9,409 nucleotides of DNA. It comes from Phycisphaerales bacterium UBA7708. Its GTDB lineage: Bacteria > Planctomycetota > Phycisphaerae > Sedimentisphaerales > Anaerohalosphaeraceae. Of the stretch, positions 1 to 7,475 are shown piece after piece. The stretch lies in NCBI GenBank assembly GCA_002482415.1, contig DLFY01000285.1:1-9409 (forward strand), given 5' to 3'. The notes under the pieces are model-generated. The model had not been told where the DNA came from and made no database searches. It worked only from the letters and a program-made list of their open reading frames with translations. The position numbers and the translations under genes were made by a program. The number at the start of each line of letters is the position of its first letter. The stretch's first letter is position 1.

Positions 1-1
1 C

Positions 2-2236
2 TTGCCGCCGGCTGCATTCATGTCCGAGGTTTATATTCCGCCGGTTTTGCGAGCGGCCGGGGTGCCGATGATTTTCGGCTGCAAGGCGGTGTCCGGCTTC
101 GGCAAAGGCAATGTCGTGATTGTGGAGGCATTGAAACTGCCTGCCGGGATTGATCCGCGTGAGCCGGTTCGTCCGGAGCAGGAATTACGCAAGATTGAAA
201 AGGCTGTTGCCGAGCATCGCAGTGATATTACCATCAAGCTGGGTTCAGGGCGGCTGGCCTCCGTTGAAAGCAAGGTGCTGGAGGCACATTTGTCGATTGC
301 CAGTGATGTGGAATTTCTGGATCGTGTCCGCTGCCTCATCCGGCAGCGGGGGATTTGTGCGGGGCAGGCGATTATTGAGTCCTTCGAGTATTTTTCCGAG
401 ATATTGAAATCCGCTCAAAGCGAACTGATTCGTGAGCGTGTTGTGGATTTGCAGGATGTCTGTTCTCACCTGCTTAAAAAGATTTATGGTTCGGCGGCAT
501 CGGATCAGATTATGCTGTCCGGCCCGTCGGTGTGTGTGGCCGACAACCTGACGCCGTCTCAGTTTATTTCTATGGATAAAACGCTGCTGTCGGGACTGGT
601 CCTGATGCATGGCGGCAATACCTCGCATACGGTGATTCTGGCCCGGTCGTTCGGGATTCCCACGGTAACGGGCATCAAGGATGCCGCGATTCTGTCCAAC
701 GGACAGGAGGTGGTGGTGGATGCGACGTATGGCATTGTGATTACCCAGATGAATGCCCAGGCGGAACGGTATTATGCGGCCCAGCGTCTCAAGCAGGAGT
801 TTGAGCATCGCTATTTTGATGATTTCCGGAGTAAGCCGGCCAAAACCGTCGATGGTGTAAAGCTTGAAGTGATGGCCAATGTGGCAACAGCCGATGAGGT
901 GCTGATGGCCATGTCCGGCGGGGCCGAGGGTATCGGGCTGTTCCGAACGGAGATGCTGTTTATGGGGCGGGATTCGGCCCCGAGCGAAGAAGAGCAGTTT
1001 AGCGAATATAAAAAAGCGGCGGAATATGCGGCGGGAAAGCCTGTTATTATCCGTACCTTTGATATCGGCGGCGACAAATCCGTCAGTTACCTGAACCTGA
1101 CTTCCGAGGATAATCCGTTTCTGGGGTATCGGGGGGCGCGGGTTTACAGGGAATATGAAGGGCTGCTGAAAAATCAGTTGCGGGCGATTCTTCGGGCGTC
1201 GGCCTTCGGGTGCCTCAAGATTATGATTCCCATGGTGTCCTGCCTGGAAGAAGTGACTTATGTCCGGTCGCTGCTGGACCGGATTAAAACCGAACTGGAC
1301 GTCCGCTCGCTGGCGTATGATAAGTCGATTTCGCTGGGGATTATGGTGGAGGTGCCTTCGGTTGTCTTTGTCATCCCGCAACTGTCCGGGCTGGTGGATT
1401 TCCTCAGCATCGGCACCAATGATTTGACGCAGTATTTCCTGGCGATTGACCGGGGCAATGAACGGGTCAGCGCGCTGTATCAATCCCGTCATCCGGGTCT
1501 GCTGGGCCTGATTCAGAAAATCGTGGATGATGCTCATCGACATAAAATGTGGGTTGGCATGTGCGGCGAAATGGCCGGGCAGGTGGACCATCTGCCGCTG
1601 CTGCTGGGGGTCGGGCTGGATGAAATCAGCGTTTCGATTCCCGCCGTGGCCGCCATCAAGGCCCGATGTGCCGATTATGACAGCCGCGACTGCCGCACGA
1701 TTTTTGAACGGGCTGTATCGGCCAAATCGGCGGGGCAGGTGGATATGATTTTAGCCGAACGGCAGCGTGAACCTGTTGCCAGGCCGGTGATTGAACTGAG
1801 CCTGATTGATCTGGATGCCGACTGCATCAACAAGGAAGAGGTGATCCAGTATGCCTCGGATATGCTTTATTATGCCCATCGCACCGAGAAGCCGGCCGAA
1901 CTGGAGCAGGATTTCTGGCAGCGCGAGAGTGTTTATTCCACGGGGCTGGGCTATGGATTTGCCGTTCCGCACTGCAAGACCAACACGGTTTGTGCCCATT
2001 CCATCTGCCTGCTACGGCTCAGCAAACCGATTGTCTGGAAATCAATTGATGACAATCCTGTGGATATTGTGATTGCGATGACCATCCGGGATGGACAGAC
2101 GGCAGGCGATGCCCACATGAAGATATTTTCAAAACTGGCAAGACATATTATGCACGACGATTTCAGGGGGATGCTGAGGTCGTTTCAGGACAGGCAGGCC
2201 GTTCTTGCGTATCTGCAGGAGAAACTGGCCCTGTAA
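2..2236 (+). CDS. ptsI: PTS Enzyme I fused to a fructose/Ntr-type EIIA domain (5' end unresolved)
   Basis: Enzyme I (EI) takes phosphate from phosphoenolpyruvate and passes it to HPr, which phosphorylates EIIA; all are cytoplasmic. Residues are numbered from the TTG at base 2. An HPr-binding helical region lies at about 55-165. The swivelling phospho-His domain has GGNTSHT with His209. The PEP-binding barrel (about 280-575) shows RTE at 315-317, RTFDIGGDK from 351, GYRGAR, MVEVPS with Glu450, GTNDLTQY with Asn473/Asp474, DRGN and GMCGEMAG with Cys521. A short linker leads to an EIIA type-2 domain at about 598-742, with GLGYGFAVPHCK and predicted phospho-His657. Plain EI has about 575 residues, so the extra ~145 form a genuine fusion. 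The usual EI N-terminal ASPGIAIG stretch is poorly kept (near residues 28-37). The frame is open to the left edge; the ATG at base 20 is a possible start but has no clear ribosome site, and the gene may begin outside the window. No HPr or EIIB/EIIC gene is visible, so a transport role cannot be told from a regulatory one. Confidence 0.93.
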   Translation: MPPAAFMSEVYIPPVLRAAGVPMIFGCKAVSGFGKGNVVIVEALKLPAGIDPREPVRPEQELRKIEKAVAEHRSDITIKLGSGRLASVESKVLEAHLSIASDVEFLDRVRCLIRQRGICAGQAIIESFEYFSEILKSAQSELIRERVVDLQDVCSHLLKKIYGSAASDQIMLSGPSVCVADNLTPSQFISMDKTLLSGLVLMHGGNTSHTVILARSFGIPTVTGIKDAAILSNGQEVVVDATYGIVITQMNAQAERYYAAQRLKQEFEHRYFDDFRSKPAKTVDGVKLEVMANVATADEVLMAMSGGAEGIGLFRTEMLFMGRDSAPSEEEQFSEYKKAAEYAAGKPVIIRTFDIGGDKSVSYLNLTSEDNPFLGYRGARVYREYEGLLKNQLRAILRASAFGCLKIMIPMVSCLEEVTYVRSLLDRIKTELDVRSLAYDKSISLGIMVEVPSVVFVIPQLSGLVDFLSIGTNDLTQYFLAIDRGNERVSALYQSRHPGLLGLIQKIVDDAHRHKMWVGMCGEMAGQVDHLPLLLGVGLDEISVSIPAVAAIKARCADYDSRDCRTIFERAVSAKSAGQVDMILAERQREPVARPVIELSLIDLDADCINKEEVIQYASDMLYYAHRTEKPAELEQDFWQRESVYSTGLGYGFAVPHCKTNTVCAHSICLLRLSKPIVWKSIDDNPVDIVIAMTIRDGQTAGDAHMKIFSKLARHIMHDDFRGMLRSFQDRQAVLAYLQEKLAL

Positions 2237-2273
2237 GCATTTTTGTCAATCAAGCAGCAAATGAGAATCTGTT

Positions 2274-2277
2274 GGAG
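2274..2277 (+). promoter_or_regulatory. Ribosome binding site fixing the mannosidase start
   Basis: GGAG lies six bases upstream of the ATG at 2284. The longer reading frame could begin at TTG 2272, but that codon overlaps this Shine-Dalgarno sequence. The ATG at 2284 is therefore the better start, and it places a signal-peptide-like segment exactly at the N-terminus. Confidence 0.7.
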
Positions 2278-2283
2278 TATATC

Positions 2284-5200
2284 ATGAATGTAAAGATGTT
2301 CTGTGTTTTAACTGTGATTGGGAGTTGTATGACAGCATCATATTCACAAGGCAGTCAGCGGAATCTCGACCGGGACAAAACATTATATGTGGTAGGCTAT
2401 TCTCACTTAGACAGTCAGTGGCGATGGGATTATCCCCAGACGATTGATGTTTATATCAAGAACACCCTCGATGATAATTTCAAGCTCCTGGAGACCTATC
2501 CGGAATACGTCTTCAATTTCAGCGGGGCGTCGCGCTATGCGATGATGAAGGAATACTATCCGGAAAAATATGAACAGCTTAAAAAATATATCGCCCAGGG
2601 ACGATGGTTTGTCTGCGGGTCATCGGTGGATGAATGCGATGTGCTGATTCCGTCGCCGGAGTCGATCCTGCGGCAGATTTTATACGGCAATCAGTATTTC
2701 CGAAAAGAATTCAACACCGACAGCGTGGATTTCATCCTGCCGGATTGCTTTGGTTTTCCGTCCTATCTGCCATCGCTTTGGGCACATACCGGCCTGATTG
2801 GTTTTTCCAGTCAGAAGCTGACCTGGGGTTCGGCAATGGGGATTCCGTTTAATGTCGGCGTGTGGGAAGGGCCGGATGGCCGGTCGGTGATTGCGGCGCT
2901 GAATCCGGGCAATTATACCGGAGGTGTCGCCGGGCGGCTGGATATCAGCAAAGAGTGGATCAATCGGATTTATGAAAACGGCCGGGCCAGCGGCGTCTTT
3001 GCGGATTATCACTATTACGGTGTCGGGGATGTCGGCGGGGCGCCGCGCGAGGACGATGTTCAGCAAGCCGTTGCCAGTCTGGGCAATGAAGATGCTGAGA
3101 TTGACGTGGTGCTGAGTTCGGCTGACCAGATGTATAAAGACATTACTCCGCAGCAGAAGGCCCGACTGCCCAAATACATCGGCGAACTGATGCTGACTGA
3201 GCATTCCTCGGGGGCAATGACCTCGCAGGCCTATATGAAACGATGGAATCGCAAGAATGAGCAACTGGCCGATGCCGCCGAGCGGGCCGCGGTGATGGCC
3301 GACTGGCTGGGCGGCCTGGAGTACCCGTATCAGCAGCTTCATCAGGCCTGGTGGCGGGTGCTGGCCAGCCAGATGCACGACATTCTGCCGGGAACGTGTC
3401 TGCCGAAGTCGTATGAATATGCCTGGAATGATGAAATTATTGCCGCCAACGGTTTTGCGGAGGTGTTGAACGGCTCGATTGGAGCGGTCAGCCGTGTTCT
3501 CGATACCCGTGTCAAGGGGCAGGCGATTGTGGTCTATAATGCGTTGTCGTTTGCACGTGAGGATGTTGCTGAGGCGACGGTTGTGTTTGCCGGCGGTGCC
3601 CCGACGTCTGTGCGGGTGTACAATCCGCAGAATAAGGAAGTGCCCTCACAGGTGCTGTCCATTGATGGCGATAAAGTCAAAGTGGCGTTTCTGGCTTCCG
3701 TGCCGGCTGTGGGTGCTGCGGTATTTGATATAAGACCTTCATCAAAACCCTGTACGATGCGGTCGGGGCTGATTGTGGATGAGCGGACGCTGGAGAATGC
3801 GTATTACCGTGTCATACTCAATGACGGCGGTGATATCGCCAGTATATATGATAAGAAGGCCAGACGCGAATTGCTCAGTCGTCCGGCTCGGCTGGAGTTT
3901 CATCGCGGCACCCCGAAGGAATGGCCGGCCTGGAACATGGACTGGCGTGAGCGGGCACTGCCGGCGATTGGGTATGTGGATGGTCCGGCGGATATCCGAA
4001 TTGCTGATAACGGTCCGGCCCGTATAGCCATCGAAGTGAAACGTCGGGCGGCCAATTCCGTGTTTGTCCAGCGGTTCTGCCTGAGTGCCGGCGATAGCGG
4101 CAGACGCGTTGAGGTGAAAAATGAAGTCGAATGGCAGTCGATGGCGTGTGTGCTCAAGGCCAGTTTCCCGCTGACCGTGTCCAACCAGACTGCGACTTAC
4201 ACGCAGGGGCTGGGGACGATTCAGCGAAGCAATAATAATCCGCGGCAGTTTGAGATGCTCTCGCATGAGTGGTTCGATCTGACGGATACGTCCGGCGAGT
4301 ATGGCGTATCGATTCTTGAAGACTGCAAATTCGGTTCGGATAAGCCCGCCGATGATGTGATACGATTGACTTTGTTATATACTCCGGGCGCGATGCACGG
4401 CAGTTATCAGGACCAGCTTTCGCAGGATTGGGGCCGGCACGAATTTACGTATGGGGTGTATGGGCATGAAGGCAATTGGCAGAAGGGCCTGTCGGAACAC
4501 CAGGGCCGACGTCTGAATCAGCCGCTGCAAACATTCCAGGTCCAGCCGCATCCGGGTGCCGAAGGCAAATCCCTGTCCATGCTGCAGGTCAATACCAGCC
4601 AGGTGGATGTCAGGGCCATTAAAAAGGCCGAAGACGGCCAGATGGTGGTGATTCGCCTGCAGGAACTTCTGGGCCGCAATGCCGATGGTGTGGAATTGAC
4701 CCTCGGCAGAGGTATTGTATCCGGGTATGAGATCGACGGGCAGGAACGCAAGATCGGTCCGGCCGATATTCAGAATGGCAGGCTGAGGGTATCGATGACA
4801 AAAAATGCGATCCGCAGCTTTGCCGTGAAGCTGGCGGATTCGGCCAGCCGCATCGAGAAGCCGAATTGTGCGAGTGTCCCATTGCCGTATAATGCGGCGG
4901 CTTTCAGTCCGGATGGTGCTGCCGCAGAGGGAGCATTTGGTCCCCAAAAGCAGTCGATGCCAGCCGAGGAACGTTATCCTTTGACAGTCAGCGGCATCCG
5001 TTTTGATTTGGCAGGCGGTTCTGAAAAGACCGCAGTGGCTTGCTGGGGACAGACACTGCGGCTGCCGGAAGGGGATTACAATCGAGTTTATATCCTGGCC
5101 AGTGCGGACCAGGATGTTGCGGATATGATCAAAATAGACGACAAGCCGTGCGAGTTCAGGGTGCAGGCGTGGACAGGTTTTGTGGGGCAGTATGACCGCC

Positions 5201-6129
5201 GGGTCTGGGATCGGGAGTTTGGTGTTGAGGATTATGTTGGGGCGGGGCGGCTGCTGGAGATTCAGAAAGGATACATCAAGCGTGACCCGATTGCCTGGTT
5301 CAGTACGCACCGTCATACGGCGGAAGGCAAGAATGAGTCATACCAGTTCAGTTATATCTTTAAATATGGCTATGACCTGCCGCGGGGAACGGCGACGGTT
5401 ACGCTGCCGGATAATCCTGCGATCAAGGTCTTTGCGATCACGGTTGCTAATGATATGAATCTGGCGGTCAACGCCTGTGATTTGTATGATAATTTTGACA
5501 AACGTCAGGATATTGAGCTTCGCAGACGGCCCGGCGATTACACCGCCGGCAAGCAGGCTGTCGGCAAGGCGGCCGTGGAGCGGGCGGACGGTTATGAACA
5601 ATTGACTCTGGCAAAGCCTCTGGCTGATGATTATGCAGACCAAAACAGTAAAAACAATGTCCGGTTTTTCTGTACGACAAACGGACTTTTTGCGTCGCCT
5701 TCAAGAGGATTAACGAAGGGGATTCTGTATCGAGTGAATAATGGGCAAGGCGGGCAAAATAACGATGATACGAATGAGGCGACCTATTTTGACGGCGGTG
5801 AGGCACGAATTGTCGCTGATTTACAGAAGCCGGTGACGATTGCAAAAGTAAACACGTTTTCATGGCATCGGTCCAACCGCGCACCCCAGATGTTTAGTCT
5901 GTGGGGCTGTGCCTCTGATGCGGTACCGGAAGCTGATCTGTATCCAGCCGATGGCTCGGGATGGACGCTGATTGCCCGGGTGGAGACCGAATCGCTCGGC
6001 GAGGGTGGGGTTCATGTATCCTCAGTATCTTTGACTACGGATAGACAATATCGATATCTGATGTGGGTTGCGGATCGGGAGGCTCAGGGGACTTTTTTCA
6101 ATGAAATGGATGTGATTATCGCGGAATAA
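2284..6129 (+). CDS. Exported GH38 alpha-mannosidase with C-terminal discoidin-like module
   Basis: This is a retaining, zinc-dependent alpha-mannosidase that would release alpha-linked mannose from glycans. Residues are numbered from the ATG at 2284 (1281 in total). Residues 1-23 resemble a signal peptide: a lysine, a hydrophobic core, then either a lipobox-like VIGSC with Cys15 or a signal peptidase I site after SYS (residue 21). The GH38 catalytic domain runs from about 34 to 312. It has YSHLDSQW (His41, Asp43 as zinc ligands) and PDCFGFPSYLPS (Asp154, nucleophile and ligand). The helical middle domain (about 313-400) contains HSSGAMTSQAYMKRWNRK and QMHDILPGT with His365, the fourth ligand. 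The beta-rich C-terminal GH38 region spans about 410-855. A beta-sandwich-like extension follows at about 890-1065. The last ~170 residues (TIAKVNTFSWHR, YRYLMWVAD, NEMDVII) resemble an F5/8 type C (discoidin, CBM32-like) binding module. It starts 47 bases after the EI-EIIA gene, so co-transcription is likely. The GH38 call is firm; linkage specificity and the final module are inferred. Confidence 0.93.
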   Translation: MNVKMFCVLTVIGSCMTASYSQGSQRNLDRDKTLYVVGYSHLDSQWRWDYPQTIDVYIKNTLDDNFKLLETYPEYVFNFSGASRYAMMKEYYPEKYEQLKKYIAQGRWFVCGSSVDECDVLIPSPESILRQILYGNQYFRKEFNTDSVDFILPDCFGFPSYLPSLWAHTGLIGFSSQKLTWGSAMGIPFNVGVWEGPDGRSVIAALNPGNYTGGVAGRLDISKEWINRIYENGRASGVFADYHYYGVGDVGGAPREDDVQQAVASLGNEDAEIDVVLSSADQMYKDITPQQKARLPKYIGELMLTEHSSGAMTSQAYMKRWNRKNEQLADAAERAAVMADWLGGLEYPYQQLHQAWWRVLASQMHDILPGTCLPKSYEYAWNDEIIAANGFAEVLNGSIGAVSRVLDTRVKGQAIVVYNALSFAREDVAEATVVFAGGAPTSVRVYNPQNKEVPSQVLSIDGDKVKVAFLASVPAVGAAVFDIRPSSKPCTMRSGLIVDERTLENAYYRVILNDGGDIASIYDKKARRELLSRPARLEFHRGTPKEWPAWNMDWRERALPAIGYVDGPADIRIADNGPARIAIEVKRRAANSVFVQRFCLSAGDSGRRVEVKNEVEWQSMACVLKASFPLTVSNQTATYTQGLGTIQRSNNNPRQFEMLSHEWFDLTDTSGEYGVSILEDCKFGSDKPADDVIRLTLLYTPGAMHGSYQDQLSQDWGRHEFTYGVYGHEGNWQKGLSEHQGRRLNQPLQTFQVQPHPGAEGKSLSMLQVNTSQVDVRAIKKAEDGQMVVIRLQELLGRNADGVELTLGRGIVSGYEIDGQERKIGPADIQNGRLRVSMTKNAIRSFAVKLADSASRIEKPNCASVPLPYNAAAFSPDGAAAEGAFGPQKQSMPAEERYPLTVSGIRFDLAGGSEKTAVACWGQTLRLPEGDYNRVYILASADQDVADMIKIDDKPCEFRVQAWTGFVGQYDRRVWDREFGVEDYVGAGRLLEIQKGYIKRDPIAWFSTHRHTAEGKNESYQFSYIFKYGYDLPRGTATVTLPDNPAIKVFAITVANDMNLAVNACDLYDNFDKRQDIELRRRPGDYTAGKQAVGKAAVERADGYEQLTLAKPLADDYADQNSKNNVRFFCTTNGLFASPSRGLTKGILYRVNNGQGGQNNDDTNEATYFDGGEARIVADLQKPVTIAKVNTFSWHRSNRAPQMFSLWGCASDAVPEADLYPADGSGWTLIARVETESLGEGGVHVSSVSLTTDRQYRYLMWVADREAQGTFFNEMDVIIAE

Positions 6130-6168
6130 ATTGGCAGGAATGGTTTTCTTTGTATTTACAGAATTTAT

Positions 6169-6187
6169 GTTTACATCAAGTGTAAAT
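6169..6187. repeat. Operator-like inverted repeat TTTACA-N5-TGTAAA
   Basis: TTTACA (6170-6175) and TGTAAA (6181-6186) are perfect reverse complements around a five-base spacer. Flanking bases make the half-sites GTTTACA and TGTAAAT. Another TTTACA lies 15 bases upstream at 6155, so three copies cluster here. The half-site resembles those of LacI-family operators, but the arrangement differs from the usual centre-to-centre palindrome, so the regulator cannot be named. As an RNA hairpin it would be weak, and no U-run follows, so it is unlikely to be a terminator. Confidence 0.4.
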
Positions 6188-6216
6188 GGATAAGGTATAT
6201 AGCCATAGTGTCAGCA

Positions 6217-6225
6217 TGTTATAAT
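6217..6225 (+). promoter_or_regulatory. Candidate extended -10 promoter
   Basis: TGTTATAAT matches the extended -10 consensus TGnTATAAT exactly. No good -35 box lies 16-18 bases upstream, which extended -10 promoters can tolerate. If used, it would give the prepilin-like gene a 5' leader of nearly 390 bases. The inverted repeat at 6169-6187 would sit about 30-50 bases upstream of the -10, a position suited to a regulator. In AT-rich DNA a chance match is quite possible. Confidence 0.35.
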
Positions 6226-6350
6226 GTGACAAAAATGCAACACGAATAATGGTATTCGAAATAGAGCGGATAGTGTTTACTTAATATATTATTAAAAAAG
6301 GACTTATGGTACATTTGTAAACTCCTGCGTGAGAATAGTCATATTTGATA

Positions 6351-6359
6351 TGTTACAAT
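6351..6359 (+). promoter_or_regulatory. Second candidate extended -10 promoter
   Basis: TGTTACAAT is a one-mismatch relative of the element at 6217, preceded by TTGATA at 6345, which is too close to act as its -35. If used, it would start a transcript about 250 bases before the prepilin-like gene. Support is sequence similarity only. Confidence 0.2.
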
Positions 6360-6422
6360 AATACTATATTTGGTTTTTCTTTCCTATGGATTCCGGGGCA
6401 TTAATTTGGCATACTGGTGAAC

Positions 6423-6596
6423 ATGAGGGTACAACAAAAACAATGTGTTAATATCATTGCTGATTGTCAGAATTGGCCTGTCATTTCGTCTGTCCGCAAT
6501 GCGGAGAATTACAGTAAATTATCAAATCACGAGATGTTTCGCTTTAATTTGAATAACAGGCAATCTGTGTTTACCCTGCCGGATTGCACGTCTTGA
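6423..6596 (+). CDS. Doubtful 57-residue small ORF
   Basis: An ATG-started frame of 57 residues (begins MRVQQKQCVN, ends TLPDCTS) stops 19 bases before the prepilin-like gene. Only a weak GGTG lies upstream, at a poor distance from the ATG. It has three cysteines, one tryptophan, no hydrophobic segment and no motif I recognise. An open frame of this length can arise by chance in a gap this size. It is listed because it occupies much of the otherwise empty leader of the next gene. Confidence 0.13.
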   Translation: MRVQQKQCVNIIADCQNWPVISSVRNAENYSKLSNHEMFRFNLNNRQSVFTLPDCTS

Positions 6597-6615
6597 TAAA
6601 AGTGACTAAAGGGAT

Positions 6616-7458
6616 ATGAAAGATACGATTATGGCGACAAACAAAAAAGCGTTTACCTTAATTGAGCTTCTGGTGGTGGTGGCGATTATTGCCATGTTAA
6701 TGGCGGTCTTGGTTCCGGCTCTTCGGCGAGTCAAGCAGCAGGCAACAGGGGCGGCATGTCTGGCAAATATGAAGGGGCTGGCGACATGCTGGCATACGTA
6801 TGCCATGGATAATGCGGAACGTTTGGTTTTCGGACATTCTCCCAATCCCGGTCGTTATGATTCCAAACAGCAGTATTGGGTCAGTTTCCCCCAAGATGAA
6901 CTGGGTAATTACAAGGGCAATGCAGGTGATGTGACACTACAATACGAACAGAATGGTATTAAAAAAGGTGCGTTGTATCCTTATGTTGAAGCATTTGATG
7001 CTTATCATTGCCCCGGCGATAAAAGCAACGTTCTATTTGCTGACCAGTACCCCAATAAGCCCTGGTGGAACAGCTATTCTATTCCCGGCTTGATGAATGG
7101 TGAAGCCACTTTCTGGAGTGATCCCAAAGTAGTCAATAAAATGAGCGATATCGTTAATCCCGGTAATAAAATTATTTTCCTCGAAAATTCCGATCCGAGA
7201 GGCTGGATTATGGGGTCTTGGCTGATGAACTATGGTGCCACCCCTTCATGGACCGACCCGATTGCGATCTGGCACAAAGACCGGGGATCCCTTGGATTTG
7301 CCGATGGTCATGCAGAAATGCACTTATGGGTGGATCCTTCAACGATTGAAAATGCAGTATATGCAGCAGGTGGTGTAAAAAACCAGACCCCCAAACCCGG
7401 CGAAAAGGGTGAAGATATTCTTTACATGAAGCAGGCTTATGTGCCTGGCAGAAGATAA
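6616..7458 (+). CDS. Prepilin-like protein with H-X9-DG motif
   Basis: The protein has a type IV prepilin N-terminus: a short basic leader ending NKKA, then FTLIELLVVVAIIAMLMAVLVPAL as cleavage motif plus membrane helix. Residues are numbered from the ATG at 6616 (280 in total). Prepilin peptidase would cut between Ala12 and Phe13; Glu17 is the conserved +5 glutamate. A heptad-friendly stretch (RRVKQQ) and the common CLANMKGL follow. The exported domain contains YHCPGD at 130-135 and WHKDRGSLGFADGH, where His220, nine residues and Asp230-Gly231 match the H-X9-DG signature exactly. Such proteins occur in large families in planctomycetes and relatives, and their role is unsettled. Start choice is open: AAAGGG ends only two bases before ATG 6616, while ATG 6631 gives a leader closer to the usual length but lies 17 bases from it. 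No pilus assembly gene is adjacent. The strong terminator downstream suggests it is transcribed alone. Confidence 0.88.
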   Translation: MKDTIMATNKKAFTLIELLVVVAIIAMLMAVLVPALRRVKQQATGAACLANMKGLATCWHTYAMDNAERLVFGHSPNPGRYDSKQQYWVSFPQDELGNYKGNAGDVTLQYEQNGIKKGALYPYVEAFDAYHCPGDKSNVLFADQYPNKPWWNSYSIPGLMNGEATFWSDPKVVNKMSDIVNPGNKIIFLENSDPRGWIMGSWLMNYGATPSWTDPIAIWHKDRGSLGFADGHAEMHLWVDPSTIENAVYAAGGVKNQTPKPGEKGEDILYMKQAYVPGRR

Positions 7459-7475
7459 TCTGTAATAAATGGTAT

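Larger units (their letters stand above)
6130..6615. other. AT-rich intergenic region upstream of the prepilin-like gene
   Basis: This 486-base gap is visibly richer in A and T than the flanking genes. I see no clear intrinsic terminator after the mannosidase. It contains an inverted repeat near 6169-6187 and TGTTTAC at 6168, 6274 and 6568, with the related TGTAAAC at 6316. Two extended -10-like elements lie at 6217 and 6351. A compact palindrome TCCGCA-A-TGCGGA occupies 6493-6505. One unsupported 57-codon ORF lies at 6423-6596. No tRNA and no riboswitch that I recognise is present. The length suggests either a long regulatory leader or a decayed or rapidly evolving region. Confidence 0.6.

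Noticed and set aside
245..1591. A 448-codon open frame on the minus strand opposite the Enzyme I gene
   Set aside because: Its translation is rich in His, Arg and Gln with no recognisable domain, while the plus strand encodes a complete set of EI motifs over the same bases. It is an antisense shadow.
4375..5316. A 313-codon minus-strand open frame inside the mannosidase gene
   Set aside because: It lies wholly opposite the mannosidase frame, which continues without a break, and its translation shows no domain or signal.
6493..6505. Short palindrome TCCGCA-A-TGCGGA in the intergenic region
   Set aside because: The loop is too small for a full RNA hairpin and the element occurs once, so it has no support beyond its symmetry.
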